Origin: Paenibacillus sp. PAMC 26794
GTDB taxonomy: Bacteria; Bacillota; Bacilli; Paenibacillales; Paenibacillaceae
DNA: 64,000 bases
Direction of reading: 5' to 3'
Assembly (NCBI RefSeq): GCF_000316035.1
Contig: NZ_ANHX01000022.1
Coordinates: 17,410 to 81,409, forward strand
Shown in pieces: positions 26,916 through 36,263 of the stretch. Both the position numbers and the translations under genes were made by a program. The notes below the pieces were generated by a model. That model made no database searches and was not told the DNA's origin. It saw nothing but the letters and a program-made list of their open reading frames with translations. Within the stretch, counting starts at the first letter, position 1. Every line of letters begins with the position of its first letter.

Positions 26916-27542
26916 TCATGGCTGCTGCGGATTGTCTATCCATCCTTTGATCGTATATCCCATGTACATCACGGTCTCTCTTGCGAGAAAAGGAAACTTG
27001 CTGCGCCAGGTTCGATACGCCGTAGTTCGTGTCGGAGAGGGTACGGCATCCATGCCCAGTCCGGCAGCCAGCTTCATGGCCCGTTTCATATGTAATGGAT
27101 CACTCACAATCGTATAGGTTTGATAACCGGCCTGTTCACCAATTGGAATTGAATTGACTAGATTCTCCTCGGTAATTCTGGATTTGGTCTCTATGCGAAT
27201 GTCCGCAGGATCTACTCCATGTGCGATGGCATACTTCTGACCCACTTCAGCTTCCGTATGTTCTCCATCACCACTTGATCCACCTGTGAAAAGCAGATTA
27301 CGAACTGTACCCTGACGATATAATTCAATCCCGTGTTCAATACGTTCGCGAAATACAGGTGAAGGGTTATCCCCCGCCACGGCTGCGCCCAGAATGATCG
27401 CTGCATCCGATATCCTGGATGAATCCTCATCCCTATATGCAGATATACGGATTGCGGTAACCATAGTCCACAGGATTCCAACCAATACTACAGCCAGAAC
27501 CGTCATTAATATCCAGCGTTTCGTTATCCGTTTGCTTGTCAT
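26916..27542 (-). CDS. YdcF/SanA-family (DUF218) membrane-anchored protein
   Basis: A 208-residue protein with one N-terminal membrane anchor (about 11-31) and a DUF218 domain facing out: AAIILGAAV, LLFTGGSSGDGEHTEAEVG, SRITEENL, then TIVSDPLHMKRA. DUF218/SanA proteins are linked to envelope integrity; biochemical role unclear. Its start overlaps the preceding gene's stop by four bases, so the two are translationally coupled. Confidence 0.88.
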   Translation of the reverse strand: MTSKRITKRWILMTVLAVVLVGILWTMVTAIRISAYRDEDSSRISDAAIILGAAVAGDNPSPVFRERIEHGIELYRQGTVRNLLFTGGSSGDGEHTEAEVGQKYAIAHGVDPADIRIETKSRITEENLVNSIPIGEQAGYQTYTIVSDPLHMKRAMKLAAGLGMDAVPSPTRTTAYRTWRSKFPFLARETVMYMGYTIKGWIDNPQQP

Positions 27543-28084
27543 TCATCCTCTTCCAAAGCCCTTGCTTGCATACTCTCGGTATGCATACGCTCTAGCGTTT
27601 GCAGAGCTGCTGCGGATTCGGCATCCAGACCAAGCTCTGCAATCCATGCACCCGTATATTGCTGAAGACGGATCTCCAACTCCTGTGCACGGTCTTTGAA
27701 ATCCTCCAATTCCTTAATCATACGTGATCGTCCTTCCGGACTGAATGTCTCGTGAATTCGTTCCTTGAAATAATGATGTACAATACGGTTACGTTGGTGC
27801 CATAATTCATTCAACTGGCGCGTCTCTTCCTCAGAGAATGTAAAATGATGGCGCACTTCGTGAATGAGTTGCCCTAGTGAACTGCTCATTTTTCGTTCGT
27901 ACAGATCTTCCAGATCCTCTTCAGACACGGCTTTGCCCTGAGACATTTTCATTAATAAAATCAGATTGACCAGCTGCTGTTCAAGCGCCTGCCCGTAGTA
28001 CACTGCCAATCCGTAATAGGCAAACAATTCCCTGGAGTGTTCGCTGTCCAGCATGTCACCATTCTGGATATCTGTATTTTGCAT
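27539..28084 (-). CDS. Hypothetical protein with HEPN-like R-x4-H motif
   Basis: An all-helical 181-residue protein with no TM. The helix ELWHQRNRIVHHYFKE contains R-N-R-I-V-H, which fits the R-x4-6-H motif of HEPN RNases and the related ApeA/Abi-type proteins, but family membership is not secure. It is translationally coupled to the YdcF-like gene (ATGA overlap) and preceded by GGGGGCG as SD. No antitoxin partner is visible next to it. Confidence 0.65.
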   Translation of the reverse strand: MQNTDIQNGDMLDSEHSRELFAYYGLAVYYGQALEQQLVNLILLMKMSQGKAVSEEDLEDLYERKMSSSLGQLIHEVRHHFTFSEEETRQLNELWHQRNRIVHHYFKERIHETFSPEGRSRMIKELEDFKDRAQELEIRLQQYTGAWIAELGLDAESAAALQTLERMHTESMQARALEEDE

Positions 28085-28183
28085 ATGCGAGCGCCCCCTT
28101 CAACCGTACAATGTTAACCATTCCATGTCCCTCTATCCTAACCAAACCAAGAGCAACATTCAAGTTATCGGGAAGCACGTCTT

Positions 28184-28894
28184 CTAACTCCGCAGATCTC
28201 TTCTTCCGGACAGCCACACATGGATGATTAGTAACCCTAATGCATAGAGCACAGTCCACAGCATAACCGAAACAAAAGAGTCCATCTTCGATTCATCAAA
28301 TAACATCATCTGACGAACCAGATAAAAGGCTGGTGGAAGAATGCGGCCAAGCCATTCTAACGATTCAGGCAAACGTTCACTTAAGGAACCTTGGATAAAC
28401 GATAGTAATAATACAATAATGAGGGCAGGCATACTTCGACTAAGCAAGGGAATGTACGATTTTTGAAAGAATACACTGATGCTTAATCCCAGCAGTGATA
28501 ACACCAGATGTCCTAACCAAGTCATCATCCACTCCTCACCTGTGGGTTGTCTCTCGAACATTCCCGCGAACACGGGATACAGCACAGTGATTGCGGTGAG
28601 CATGAATTGCATTATCCAGGCACAGATGAGTTGACTTGTTACAACCTTACGCCTGCTTCCTGCATGAAGGACGAGTAATTGATACTGCTTAGCAGGTTCG
28701 GTATTCATCACCATTACTCCGAGCCAAGCAGCTGCCAGAAATAACAGCATAGCCGTGACACTGTAACTGTCCGCAATAGGGTTGGGTTTGTAGGAATAGA
28801 TCAGCAGCATGGCGATGATATAAAAGATAACCGGTGCAAAATATTTCTGTGAGCGAATGTGATGCCTTAACAAATATCGGGTCAGATAGATCAT
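28184..28894 (-). CDS. ABC transporter permease subunit (six TM)
   Basis: A 236-residue hydrophobic protein with about six TM helices and no ATPase domain, resembling ABC-2-type permeases. The ATG overlaps the ATPase gene's stop by ATGA, marking it as that ATPase's partner. Substrate unknown; the architecture suits export rather than amino-acid import. Confidence 0.8.
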   Translation of the reverse strand: MIYLTRYLLRHHIRSQKYFAPVIFYIIAMLLIYSYKPNPIADSYSVTAMLLFLAAAWLGVMVMNTEPAKQYQLLVLHAGSRRKVVTSQLICAWIMQFMLTAITVLYPVFAGMFERQPTGEEWMMTWLGHLVLSLLGLSISVFFQKSYIPLLSRSMPALIIVLLLSFIQGSLSERLPESLEWLGRILPPAFYLVRQMMLFDESKMDSFVSVMLWTVLYALGLLIIHVWLSGRRDLRS

Positions 28895-29955
28895 TCAGCT
28901 TCTCCCCCCGCATCATCCATGGAAGAGCTTAAGTCCACAGATTCTGTGACACCTCCACGACTCGAATGTACAGCTGGATGTTGTCCTTCCAGCAGACTTT
29001 CCATATGTAATTGACTTTCTTCCTGTTGTACAGACACAACCGAACCTCCGGATGCCAGAATCATTCTGAGGACATGATCTGTTGATTGTTGAACCACTTT
29101 CCAATCCCACAACCAAGAATTGGATATCCCTGAGCTTGTATTACGAACTAAAGACAGTACTCGCGGTTGTTGTACAATGGATGGATCGTTGGCCAGATCC
29201 TCTCCGGCTTCCGCCAGACTTTGAATACGTACAACGGGTTCGCCAGCTTGAAGTATATCTTCACGACTCCAGTAGCGGAGCACGCGGCCTTTTTTCAACA
29301 CAATCACCTGGTCTGCCAAACGTTCAATAAGCAACGGTTCATGGCAAGCTGTAACGATGGATGTCCCTTCATCCTTCCATTGTCGCAATAAGGATACAAT
29401 GCCCTCTTGAGCTGGAATATCCAAGCCTGATAAAGGTTCATCCAGCAGCAAAAGACCACCCGGTCCAGGTAACAGGGCCTGAATCAAATTTACTTTTTGC
29501 AGTGTGCCCTTCGATAATAAGGGTAACTTCTGATCAATCGCGGTATCCAGATATAAAAGTTCACTAAGTTCTCTAATCCGCCCACGCAGTACTTCGGGGC
29601 GAATGCCCCGAATTCGACCCATGTCCCACAAGTACTCTCCAGAGGTAAAGGGTAAACGTGGCAGGCCATCTACTGCATACCCATCAGAACCCTTCATTGT
29701 GCGCTGGATCGATCCTGTATCGGGTAACAAAATACCTGCCAACATACGTAGCAACGTGCTTTTGCCCGAGCCGTTTCTGCCAACAAGTACAGCACATTCT
29801 CCCTGCTTCACTTCCAGATTAATTTGATTCAGTACTTGAGTATTACCTAATCGTTTGCTCACTTGTTGAAGCAATATACCTCCATCTGATGAGTTTGGTG
29901 CAGCTTGATCAGATTTCTTGAGAAGTCCACGTGTACTCCATATCACTAGGATCAC
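28891..29955 (-). CDS. ABC transporter ATP-binding protein coupled to argS
   Basis: A 354-residue ATPase: Walker A GRNGSGKST, a weakened signature (LSKGTLQK in place of LSGGQ), Walker B LLLLDEPLSGLD, H-loop CHEP, then a ~130-residue C-terminal extension of unknown role. The GTG start overlaps the argS stop by four bases (GTGA), and its own stop overlaps the permease start. Both transporter genes should thus be made under the argS T-box. Confidence 0.85.
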   Translation of the reverse strand: MILVIWSTRGLLKKSDQAAPNSSDGGILLQQVSKRLGNTQVLNQINLEVKQGECAVLVGRNGSGKSTLLRMLAGILLPDTGSIQRTMKGSDGYAVDGLPRLPFTSGEYLWDMGRIRGIRPEVLRGRIRELSELLYLDTAIDQKLPLLSKGTLQKVNLIQALLPGPGGLLLLDEPLSGLDIPAQEGIVSLLRQWKDEGTSIVTACHEPLLIERLADQVIVLKKGRVLRYWSREDILQAGEPVVRIQSLAEAGEDLANDPSIVQQPRVLSLVRNTSSGISNSWLWDWKVVQQSTDHVLRMILASGGSVVSVQQEESQLHMESLLEGQHPAVHSSRGGVTESVDLSSSMDDAGGEAE

Positions 29956-31682
29956 ATCCGTTCCGGAGCCTGCACACCAAGCAAATACAGACTGTGCGCG
30001 AGGCGTTCGGCAGTTCGTTCGGCCAAGACCACCCTGAAAGATCTTTCTTCAGATGGCGCATCCGCAATCCGTTCTGCGTGATAGAAGCGGTTGAACGCCT
30101 GAGCGACATCTATTGTATATTTGGCAATGACCGAAGGCTCATTCCGATGAATTGCTTTTTCCAGATACTCGGGATATTCACCAAGCAGTTTCAGCAATGC
30201 CCATGCGGTATCTCCGATACTGGATGAAGAAGTCACTGTGTCATTCTCACCATCCGCAAGGCTGGGGTTAGGCAGAGGGTTTTCATTTTCCACGCGGATC
30301 GCCTCTTCTGCCTTGGCAAGCACACTTTGAATCCGGGCATGGGTATACTGCACATAAGGTCCGGTCTCTCCTTCAAAACTCACCGCATCTTCCAATGAGA
30401 AGTCCACGTCGTTAAGCCGATTATTACGCAGATCACCGAAGACAATGGCACCTACACCAACAGCCTCAGCCACCTTCTGAGGGTTCTCCAGATTCGGGTT
30501 TTTCTCCTGAATAATCTGGAGTGCACGAGCAACTGCCTCATCCAATACTTCCTGTAAAAAGATGACTTTACCGCGACGCGTAGACATTTTCCGCCCCTCA
30601 AAACGCATTAAGCCAAACGGGATATGTTCACACTTCGCAGACCATTCATGACCCATCCGGGATAGGACCGCAAATACCTGCCGGAAATGTAACTTCTGCT
30701 CGCCTCCGACCACGTATAACAACCGATCTGCCTTCATCACCTCATGACGATAGACTGCCGTAGCCAAATCCCGTGTAGGATAGATTGTTGTTCCATCTTT
30801 TTTGATAATCAGACACGGGGGCATGTTCTCATCTTCCAGACGTACCACGAGTGCTCCATCACTCTCTTCAAGTAAACCTTTCGCCTTTAGTTCTTCAACC
30901 ACTGCACCCATCTTGTCATTGTAAAAGCTCTCCCCCAACGTATGGTCGAACTGTACATTCAGACGTTCATACATCCGGTTGAATTCCTTCATGCTCACTT
31001 CCACAAAGAACGCCCATAACCGCTGTGCTTCATCATCTCCTTGCTCCAGCTTGCGGAACCAGTCGCGTGCCTCAATCTCCAGTGAAGGATCGTTCTCCGC
31101 CTCATCGTGGAAGCGCACATACAATTCCAGTGAAGTACGGATCGGGTCTGCCTGCAAGGCTTCATCATTGCCCCACCGTTTGTACGCTGCGATCTGCTTG
31201 CCAAACTGGGTTCCCCAGTCTCCCAGATGATTCACACTTATAGAGGTATAACCCGCTTCGTTATACAACCGATACAGTGCTGCACCGATTACAGTAGAAC
31301 GCAAATGCCCGATTCCGAAGGGTTTTGCGATGTTAGGGGAAGACATATCAATCACAACACGTGAACCTTGACCAAGCTGAAGCTTACCAAATGCGGCATT
31401 CCCCAGTTCTTTCAGTAGATTCGGCGCGAGCTTCTCCCGGTTGAAACGGATATTTACATACGGCCCGGCGGGAGTCGCTTCAAGTCCTGCTGTCCGCAAT
31501 CCCGTTGCGAGCTCGGTCGCAATGACTGCTGGTGCTTTCTTTAATGACTTCGCCAATGCAAAACAAGGGAATGCTGCATCACCCATCTCCGCCTGTGGTG
31601 GGACTTCCAGTAATCTCAGAACCTCTTGTTCATTCAATCCCGTTAAAGGGGAAATATAGGCCGCAGCCTGCTTCATCAACAT
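29952..31682 (-). CDS. argS: Arginyl-tRNA synthetase
   Basis: Class I aminoacyl-tRNA synthetase of 576 residues that charges tRNA-Arg. HIGH-type motif GIGHLRS and the KMSTRRG loop are visible, with the N-terminal Add1 domain and C-terminal anticodon-binding DALR domain. ATG at 31682 (MLMKQAA) is used since AAGGAG is eight bases upstream; the GTG at 31691 abuts the SD. Expression is governed by an upstream T-box leader. Confidence 0.95.
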   Translation of the reverse strand: MLMKQAAAYISPLTGLNEQEVLRLLEVPPQAEMGDAAFPCFALAKSLKKAPAVIATELATGLRTAGLEATPAGPYVNIRFNREKLAPNLLKELGNAAFGKLQLGQGSRVVIDMSSPNIAKPFGIGHLRSTVIGAALYRLYNEAGYTSISVNHLGDWGTQFGKQIAAYKRWGNDEALQADPIRTSLELYVRFHDEAENDPSLEIEARDWFRKLEQGDDEAQRLWAFFVEVSMKEFNRMYERLNVQFDHTLGESFYNDKMGAVVEELKAKGLLEESDGALVVRLEDENMPPCLIIKKDGTTIYPTRDLATAVYRHEVMKADRLLYVVGGEQKLHFRQVFAVLSRMGHEWSAKCEHIPFGLMRFEGRKMSTRRGKVIFLQEVLDEAVARALQIIQEKNPNLENPQKVAEAVGVGAIVFGDLRNNRLNDVDFSLEDAVSFEGETGPYVQYTHARIQSVLAKAEEAIRVENENPLPNPSLADGENDTVTSSSSIGDTAWALLKLLGEYPEYLEKAIHRNEPSVIAKYTIDVAQAFNRFYHAERIADAPSEERSFRVVLAERTAERLAHSLYLLGVQAPERM

Positions 31683-31724
31683 GTCGAACACTCCTTATCC
31701 ATTCATTATTAGCTGAAAATAAAC

Positions 31725-32045
31725 ACAAAAAAGCTCTCGTCTCTAAATAAGAGACGAGAGCTGACTTAACAGTTCCCGCGGTACCACTCTAAGTGAACAG
31801 TTACTCCTGATGTGCATCAACATGCATGCCAGTAGAACCTGTTCCGCTCGATGCGTATAACGGTCGCAAACCGAATTACCCTCAGACAGATATCGTACAT
31901 TCCTCCATCAGAATACATATATCTTTTCGGATAATCATCTCACGGGTGCGGTTCACTCAGGTCATGTCATACCGGCTTCCACCTCTCCCGGCTCGCTGTC
32001 ATGTATGGATCTGGCTACTCTCCCGATCATCGATATTCTTCGTTT
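31725..32045 (-). ncRNA. T-box riboswitch of argS
   Basis: A ~320-base leader with the conserved T-box AGAGTGGTACCGCGGG (31775-31790, minus strand), a Stem I with GGGAGAGTAGCC and the AGCGAGCCGGGAGAGGTGGA region, and a 12-bp terminator AGCTCTCGTCTC/GAGACGAGAGCT (31732-31762) with a T-run. A CGC arginine codon in the GAACCGCACC part of Stem I is my candidate specifier. Uncharged tRNA-Arg would favour the antiterminator. Confidence 0.93.
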
Positions 32046-32060
32046 CAATTCATTGCCATC

Positions 32061-32089
32061 ATTATACATACCATGATCAGACTTGGCAA
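32061..32089 (-). promoter_or_regulatory. Promoter of the argS T-box transcript
   Basis: TTGCCA and TATAAT, 17 bases apart on the minus strand, end about 15-20 bases before the start of Stem I. Confidence 0.75.
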
Positions 32090-32217
32090 CCTGCATTAAA
32101 AATCCCCTACTGGAAAGGCAACACATAGGTACATCATCTCAGATGCCTGTGTTCTCTGCTTTCCTTAGGGGACCAACATATTATCCGTTTTAATTATATG
32201 TTCCAGAGAAATGATAT

Positions 32218-32553
32218 TTACGCTACGACTGCCATCAACCGGCAAGCTTCTGCACATCTGCGGCACGCCTCTGCACACGCTTGGCAATGACTATGCTGGT
32301 GTTTACCACACTCTGCGGCACAAGCTTCACAAGCTTTCACACACAATTCGCATATTTCGGCAATGAAATCACTTCCACGTGTCATGGCTTGTGCAGCAAA
32401 ACTGCAGATCTCCGCACATTCCCGATTCAAACGAATGCAATCACGCAACATCGCCAGATCATATTCTTTCAGACTCGATATGTAACATACGTTGCATGCA
32501 TTCATGCACTCCAGGCAAGCATCGATACATTGTTGAACTTGTTGTTGTGTCAT
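32218..32553 (-). CDS. Cys-rich four-helix copper-storage-like protein (DUF326)
   Basis: A 111-residue protein with about 17 Cys spaced along amphipathic helices (CIDACLECMNACNVC, CAEICSF, CELCVKACEACAAEC, HSHCQACAEACRRC), the pattern of cytosolic four-helix bundle copper-storage proteins (Csp/DUF326). It lacks a Tat or Sec signal. SD GGGAGG precedes the ATG. It is next to a His-rich metallochaperone-type GTPase gene. Confidence 0.9.
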   Translation of the reverse strand: MTQQQVQQCIDACLECMNACNVCYISSLKEYDLAMLRDCIRLNRECAEICSFAAQAMTRGSDFIAEICELCVKACEACAAECGKHQHSHCQACAEACRRCAEACRLMAVVA

Positions 32554-32626
32554 TTAAAGTTACCTCCCAGGCAAAGTTTGCTATGCATCTTAATACCCAG
32601 TTCGGAGGAATATTGAATCATCTAAC

Positions 32627-33745
32627 CTACTTTATCGCTTCCAATTCCAGTAATTGGTCACGAATGACAGTTTGGTCAAAATGTTCACCTATAAACACAG
32701 CAACATTAGGGACATCTCCCTGAGGTGTGATCTTCATGTAATCCGATTCACGGTAGGCATACTGGAACCAGAAGCGACTCGCCGTGTCACTAAACGATAA
32801 AATGCCTTTTGCTCGATACACGTCCCGTGGCAAAGCAGAGACAAATTGTTCAAATGCTTCGCTGTTCACCGGATGACTGAAATAATGCGTATATACCATG
32901 ACATGTTCGTGTGATGCATGAGGAGCGGAATGTTCGTGACTGTGGGCATGGACATGGCTATGAGATGCGTCAGTATTCGTAGCATCGCCTTGGATTGTAT
33001 GATCTGTATGTTCATGACCATGACCGCAGCCATGTGTACCACAGGTTTCCGTATGCACATGATGCTCTTGGTGAGCCGGCTTGCCTGCTTCAGAAGCTGA
33101 ATCACGTACATGCACGTCTGCCCCACTGCGAAGCAACAGATCCATCTCCACCTCACATTTGACCGTAGGGATTACAGGTGCGAAACCATTCCATTTTGCC
33201 AAAAGCTGCTCCAGATCCTTCAGTTCCTGTGCATTCACCCGATCCGTTTTGTTTAAGAGAAGCACAGACGCACAACGAATCTGCTCCTGCATTAGTTTGA
33301 ACGTCTGCCCCTTCTGCTCCTGATACAGACCAGATAGATGCGCTGCATCCACAACGGTAATGAGGCTTTTCAGTTCCAATCGCATGTAAAGTGAAGTCTC
33401 TGTGACCGCATCCAGAATCTCCATGGGGTTTGCCGCACCTGTCGCTTCAATGATAATCACATCCGGTGATTCCTCTTGAACGAGATCAGCAAGTTGCAAT
33501 CCCAAGTCACCACGTACGGTACAACAGATGCATCCACCTAACATCTCTGTCATCGGAACGGTAGAATCCACAATCTGACCATCCAGATTAACTTCGCCTA
33601 ACTCATTCATAACCACTGCGGGACGCAAACCCTGCTGTTGCCAATGTTCGATCAACTGAACAAGCAGTGTTGTTTTGCCACTCCCCAAAAAACCTGACAG
33701 TATATATACAGGTATGGATTGTGCTTTTATAATCGTTTCATTCAT
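32627..33745 (-). CDS. COG0523 metallochaperone GTPase with His-rich loop
   Basis: A 372-residue G3E GTPase: Walker A GFLGSGKTT, the CxCC metal motif (GGCICCTV), NKTDR, and a long His-rich insertion (about 225-295) full of H-x-H pairs, then the C-terminal CobW domain. Such proteins deliver Zn or other metals; the His loop suggests zinc or nickel storage. No Zur box was recognised in the short upstream region. SD AGAGAGGTG. Metal identity is not certain. Confidence 0.88.
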   Translation of the reverse strand: MNETIIKAQSIPVYILSGFLGSGKTTLLVQLIEHWQQQGLRPAVVMNELGEVNLDGQIVDSTVPMTEMLGGCICCTVRGDLGLQLADLVQEESPDVIIIEATGAANPMEILDAVTETSLYMRLELKSLITVVDAAHLSGLYQEQKGQTFKLMQEQIRCASVLLLNKTDRVNAQELKDLEQLLAKWNGFAPVIPTVKCEVEMDLLLRSGADVHVRDSASEAGKPAHQEHHVHTETCGTHGCGHGHEHTDHTIQGDATNTDASHSHVHAHSHEHSAPHASHEHVMVYTHYFSHPVNSEAFEQFVSALPRDVYRAKGILSFSDTASRFWFQYAYRESDYMKITPQGDVPNVAVFIGEHFDQTVIRDQLLELEAIK

Positions 33746-33916
33746 GCGTATACACCTCTCTGATTGTCCTTCTTGTAACCTGATCTATCTATATCTAGCG
33801 AGTGTACACCATCCCGCATTCGTTGTGCAATAACGTTCAACTCTTCCACAGTACATTGCCTGATTCTACCGGATGGTCTATGCTATGAGGACATGTTGAT
33901 TGAAGGAGGAAGTTTC

Positions 33917-34435
33917 ATGACTAATTCAGTGGAACAACATCGCCAGGAAGCTCCAACCACGGTATCGTGCATGATTGTTACAGTGTCGGACACCCGCACC
34001 AAAGACACCGATACCAGTGGCCAGCTCATGCACCAGCTTTTGAATGAAGCGGGTTATCAGATTGTTGAATACATCATCACACTAGATGAGACGGAGAACA
34101 TTCGAAGCATCCTGCAAAATGCAGCTGTTCGTGATGATATTGAAGCCGTGTTGCTTAGCGGTGGAACAGGGATTGCACCCCGAGATACAACTTATGAAGC
34201 AGTGTCCTCAATGCTCGACAAGGAACTCCCGGGTTTCGGTGAGATCTTCCGTTTTCTCAGTTACACCGAAGATATCGGTTCCGCTGCCATCCTGAGCAGA
34301 GCCGTCGCTGGAACGATTGGACGCACAGCGGTATTCTCCTTGCCGGGTTCCAAAGGAGCCGTCAAATTGGCCATGGAAAAACTCATTTTGCCCGAGCTGC
34401 GGCATGTGATGCGTGAAATATATAAACCCGTCTGA
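33917..34435 (+). CDS. moaB: Molybdenum cofactor biosynthesis protein MoaB
   Basis: A 172-residue MoaB/MogA-fold protein, which adenylylates molybdopterin for cofactor synthesis. SGGTGI and the C-terminal SLPGSKGAVKL are conserved. The ATG at 33917 (MTNSVEQH) has AAGGAGG nine bases upstream. No other molybdopterin gene is nearby, so it lies alone. The stop codon is inside the terminator stem. Confidence 0.92.
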   Translation: MTNSVEQHRQEAPTTVSCMIVTVSDTRTKDTDTSGQLMHQLLNEAGYQIVEYIITLDETENIRSILQNAAVRDDIEAVLLSGGTGIAPRDTTYEAVSSMLDKELPGFGEIFRFLSYTEDIGSAAILSRAVAGTIGRTAVFSLPGSKGAVKLAMEKLILPELRHVMREIYKPV

Positions 34436-34453
34436 AAGATCAGACGGGTTTTT
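34424..34453 (+). terminator. Terminator of moaB
   Basis: AAACCCGTCTGA-aaga-TCAGACGGGTTT followed by TT, overlapping the end of the gene. Confidence 0.85.
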
Positions 34454-34503
34454 CGGGTTTATTTTCAGCTGTACGGTAAAGTACGAAGGGTACCTCGCTC
34501 TAC

Positions 34504-35058
34504 TTACCTTAGTTGCCCCAGCACATGTTGGAACACCTGCAACACATCCTGTTCATACTTGTCCTTTTCCCCACCAGAAGCTGTATAAACGAGTGAGACG
34601 TACCCTTTGCTGCGAATCGTTGTCCGGCCAAGCGCATTCTCCACGACAGCCTCATCACGATCCTCACTATACATTTGTTTCATGCTGGCAGCCCGGGTTG
34701 TCGCATCACTGAAAATATGGACTTTCACGATGTGTCTGCCACTTCCATTCAACAAATACATATAAGAAATCCCACCATGGCCGTCATCGGCAGACATGTT
34801 ATTCATCAGCTGAATGCCTTTTGCTTCAAAACTCTTACTGATCTCACTCACCAATTCACCGTTTAATCCGTGTCCTTGACTCTGTGCCCGCACATTTCCT
34901 TCATCTGTCGCTTCACGGGTGTAAACCTTCCGCTCCTGCTCAATGGATGATGCCGAACAAGCCACCAGGGACCAGACACTTGTGATCAACACTCCACTTA
35001 CAAGTACCGACTTCATTGTTCTTCGAACCAGACTTCGACCTTTTCTACCAAACCACAT
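34504..35058 (-). CDS. Putative lipoprotein of unknown function
   Basis: A 184-residue protein with an Arg/Lys-rich N-terminus, a hydrophobic stretch (SVLVSGVLITSVWSLVAC) and a lipobox LVAC, so it is probably exported and lipid-anchored. The remainder is soluble and unrecognised. ATG at 35058 has GGAAAGGAAGG upstream; a later Met (MKSVLV) is a shorter alternative. No domain call is made. Confidence 0.7.
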   Translation of the reverse strand: MWFGRKGRSLVRRTMKSVLVSGVLITSVWSLVACSASSIEQERKVYTREATDEGNVRAQSQGHGLNGELVSEISKSFEAKGIQLMNNMSADDGHGGISYMYLLNGSGRHIVKVHIFSDATTRAASMKQMYSEDRDEAVVENALGRTTIRSKGYVSLVYTASGGEKDKYEQDVLQVFQHVLGQLR

Positions 35059-35132
35059 GCCAATCCTTCCTTTCCAGCCACGTGTACTGTGACCCAATCA
35101 GGTAGAATTAGCATGTCTAAGGACTTAGAATC

Positions 35133-36152
35133 TTATGCGGATGGCAGGTCTGATATCGTATTGACCACCGTACGACCTACTGCCCCACCTTGGAGTATCG
35201 TCTCCAGCGTATGAGGCAGCTGGTCTAGAGAAATTTCCCGGATTCCCAGTTCCAGCGCGCGCTCCGGTTTCCATTCTCCGCCGAGCAGTTTCCACAATCG
35301 TTCCCGACGTTCCATCGGACAATATACAGAGTCTATACCAATAAGCTGAATGCCACGCAAAATAAACGGAAGTACCGTGGATTCAAAAGCTGTGCCTCCG
35401 GTTAACCCGGATACCGCTACCGCACCTCCGTATTGAATCTGTTTCAATCGCTCCGCAAGAGCTGGTCCTCCTGTTGGGTCAACAACTCCCGCCCATAGCT
35501 GTTTCCCCATGGCTCCTTTAGCTGGAGCATCAGCTTCTTCACGAGTAATAACCTCTGAGGCGCCCAAGTTTCGGAGCAATGACTCCTTCTGATCTTTCTT
35601 GCCTGTGCTGGCTGTTACTTCAAAACCAAGTTTCGCCAGAATCGCAACTGCCATACTGCCAACACCACCTGTTGCACCCGTAACCAGTATCTTGCCCATC
35701 TCCGGTGTCACTCCAGCCTGTAACAGCGCATCTACCGAAAGTGCAGCCGTGAATCCTGCGGTTCCAATTGCCATGGCTTCTTTCTCAGTGAGACCCGGTG
35801 GCAGAGGTACCAGCCATTCACTGCGCAGACGCGCATACTCGCTGTATCCTCCGTAATGGGATACACCAGGTTCAAATCCTGTACTGATCACCCGATCTCC
35901 TGGTGCAAAACGTCCACTGACCGACTCCTCTACCGTTCCGGCCAGATCAATTCCCGGTACCATCGGGTATTCACGAACGACACCGCCCTTTTCAAGGGTA
36001 GCGAGTCCGTCTTTATAATTGACACTGGAATACTGCACCTGTACCGTTACATCTCCATTTGGCAGATCTTCCTGCTTCAGTTGCTCTATAGCAGCTTTCA
36101 CTCCGCCCTGTTCTTCTTTGCGGACAACATATGCGTTAAAATGGTTTTTCAT
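35133..36152 (-). CDS. YhdH/AcuI-type quinone oxidoreductase (acryloyl-CoA reductase family)
   Basis: A 339-residue medium-chain dehydrogenase/reductase of the YhdH/YhfP/AcuI group: NYKDGLA, PGIDLAGTV, and the nucleotide site VTGATGGVGSMAV. No zinc-binding Cys/His set, as in quinone/enoyl reductases. It reduces an activated double bond with NADPH; the natural substrate here is unknown. SD GAAGGAG. Confidence 0.92.
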   Translation of the reverse strand: MKNHFNAYVVRKEEQGGVKAAIEQLKQEDLPNGDVTVQVQYSSVNYKDGLATLEKGGVVREYPMVPGIDLAGTVEESVSGRFAPGDRVISTGFEPGVSHYGGYSEYARLRSEWLVPLPPGLTEKEAMAIGTAGFTAALSVDALLQAGVTPEMGKILVTGATGGVGSMAVAILAKLGFEVTASTGKKDQKESLLRNLGASEVITREEADAPAKGAMGKQLWAGVVDPTGGPALAERLKQIQYGGAVAVSGLTGGTAFESTVLPFILRGIQLIGIDSVYCPMERRERLWKLLGGEWKPERALELGIREISLDQLPHTLETILQGGAVGRTVVNTISDLPSA

Positions 36153-36263
36153 CGCTAGCCACTCCTTCTTTGGATTTTATATATTTTTCCATTAAGCACA
36201 TGAATTGTTCGCATTCAGGCTTAACGGCTACCTTTTACTTCTGGATTCTTCAGATATTGATGA

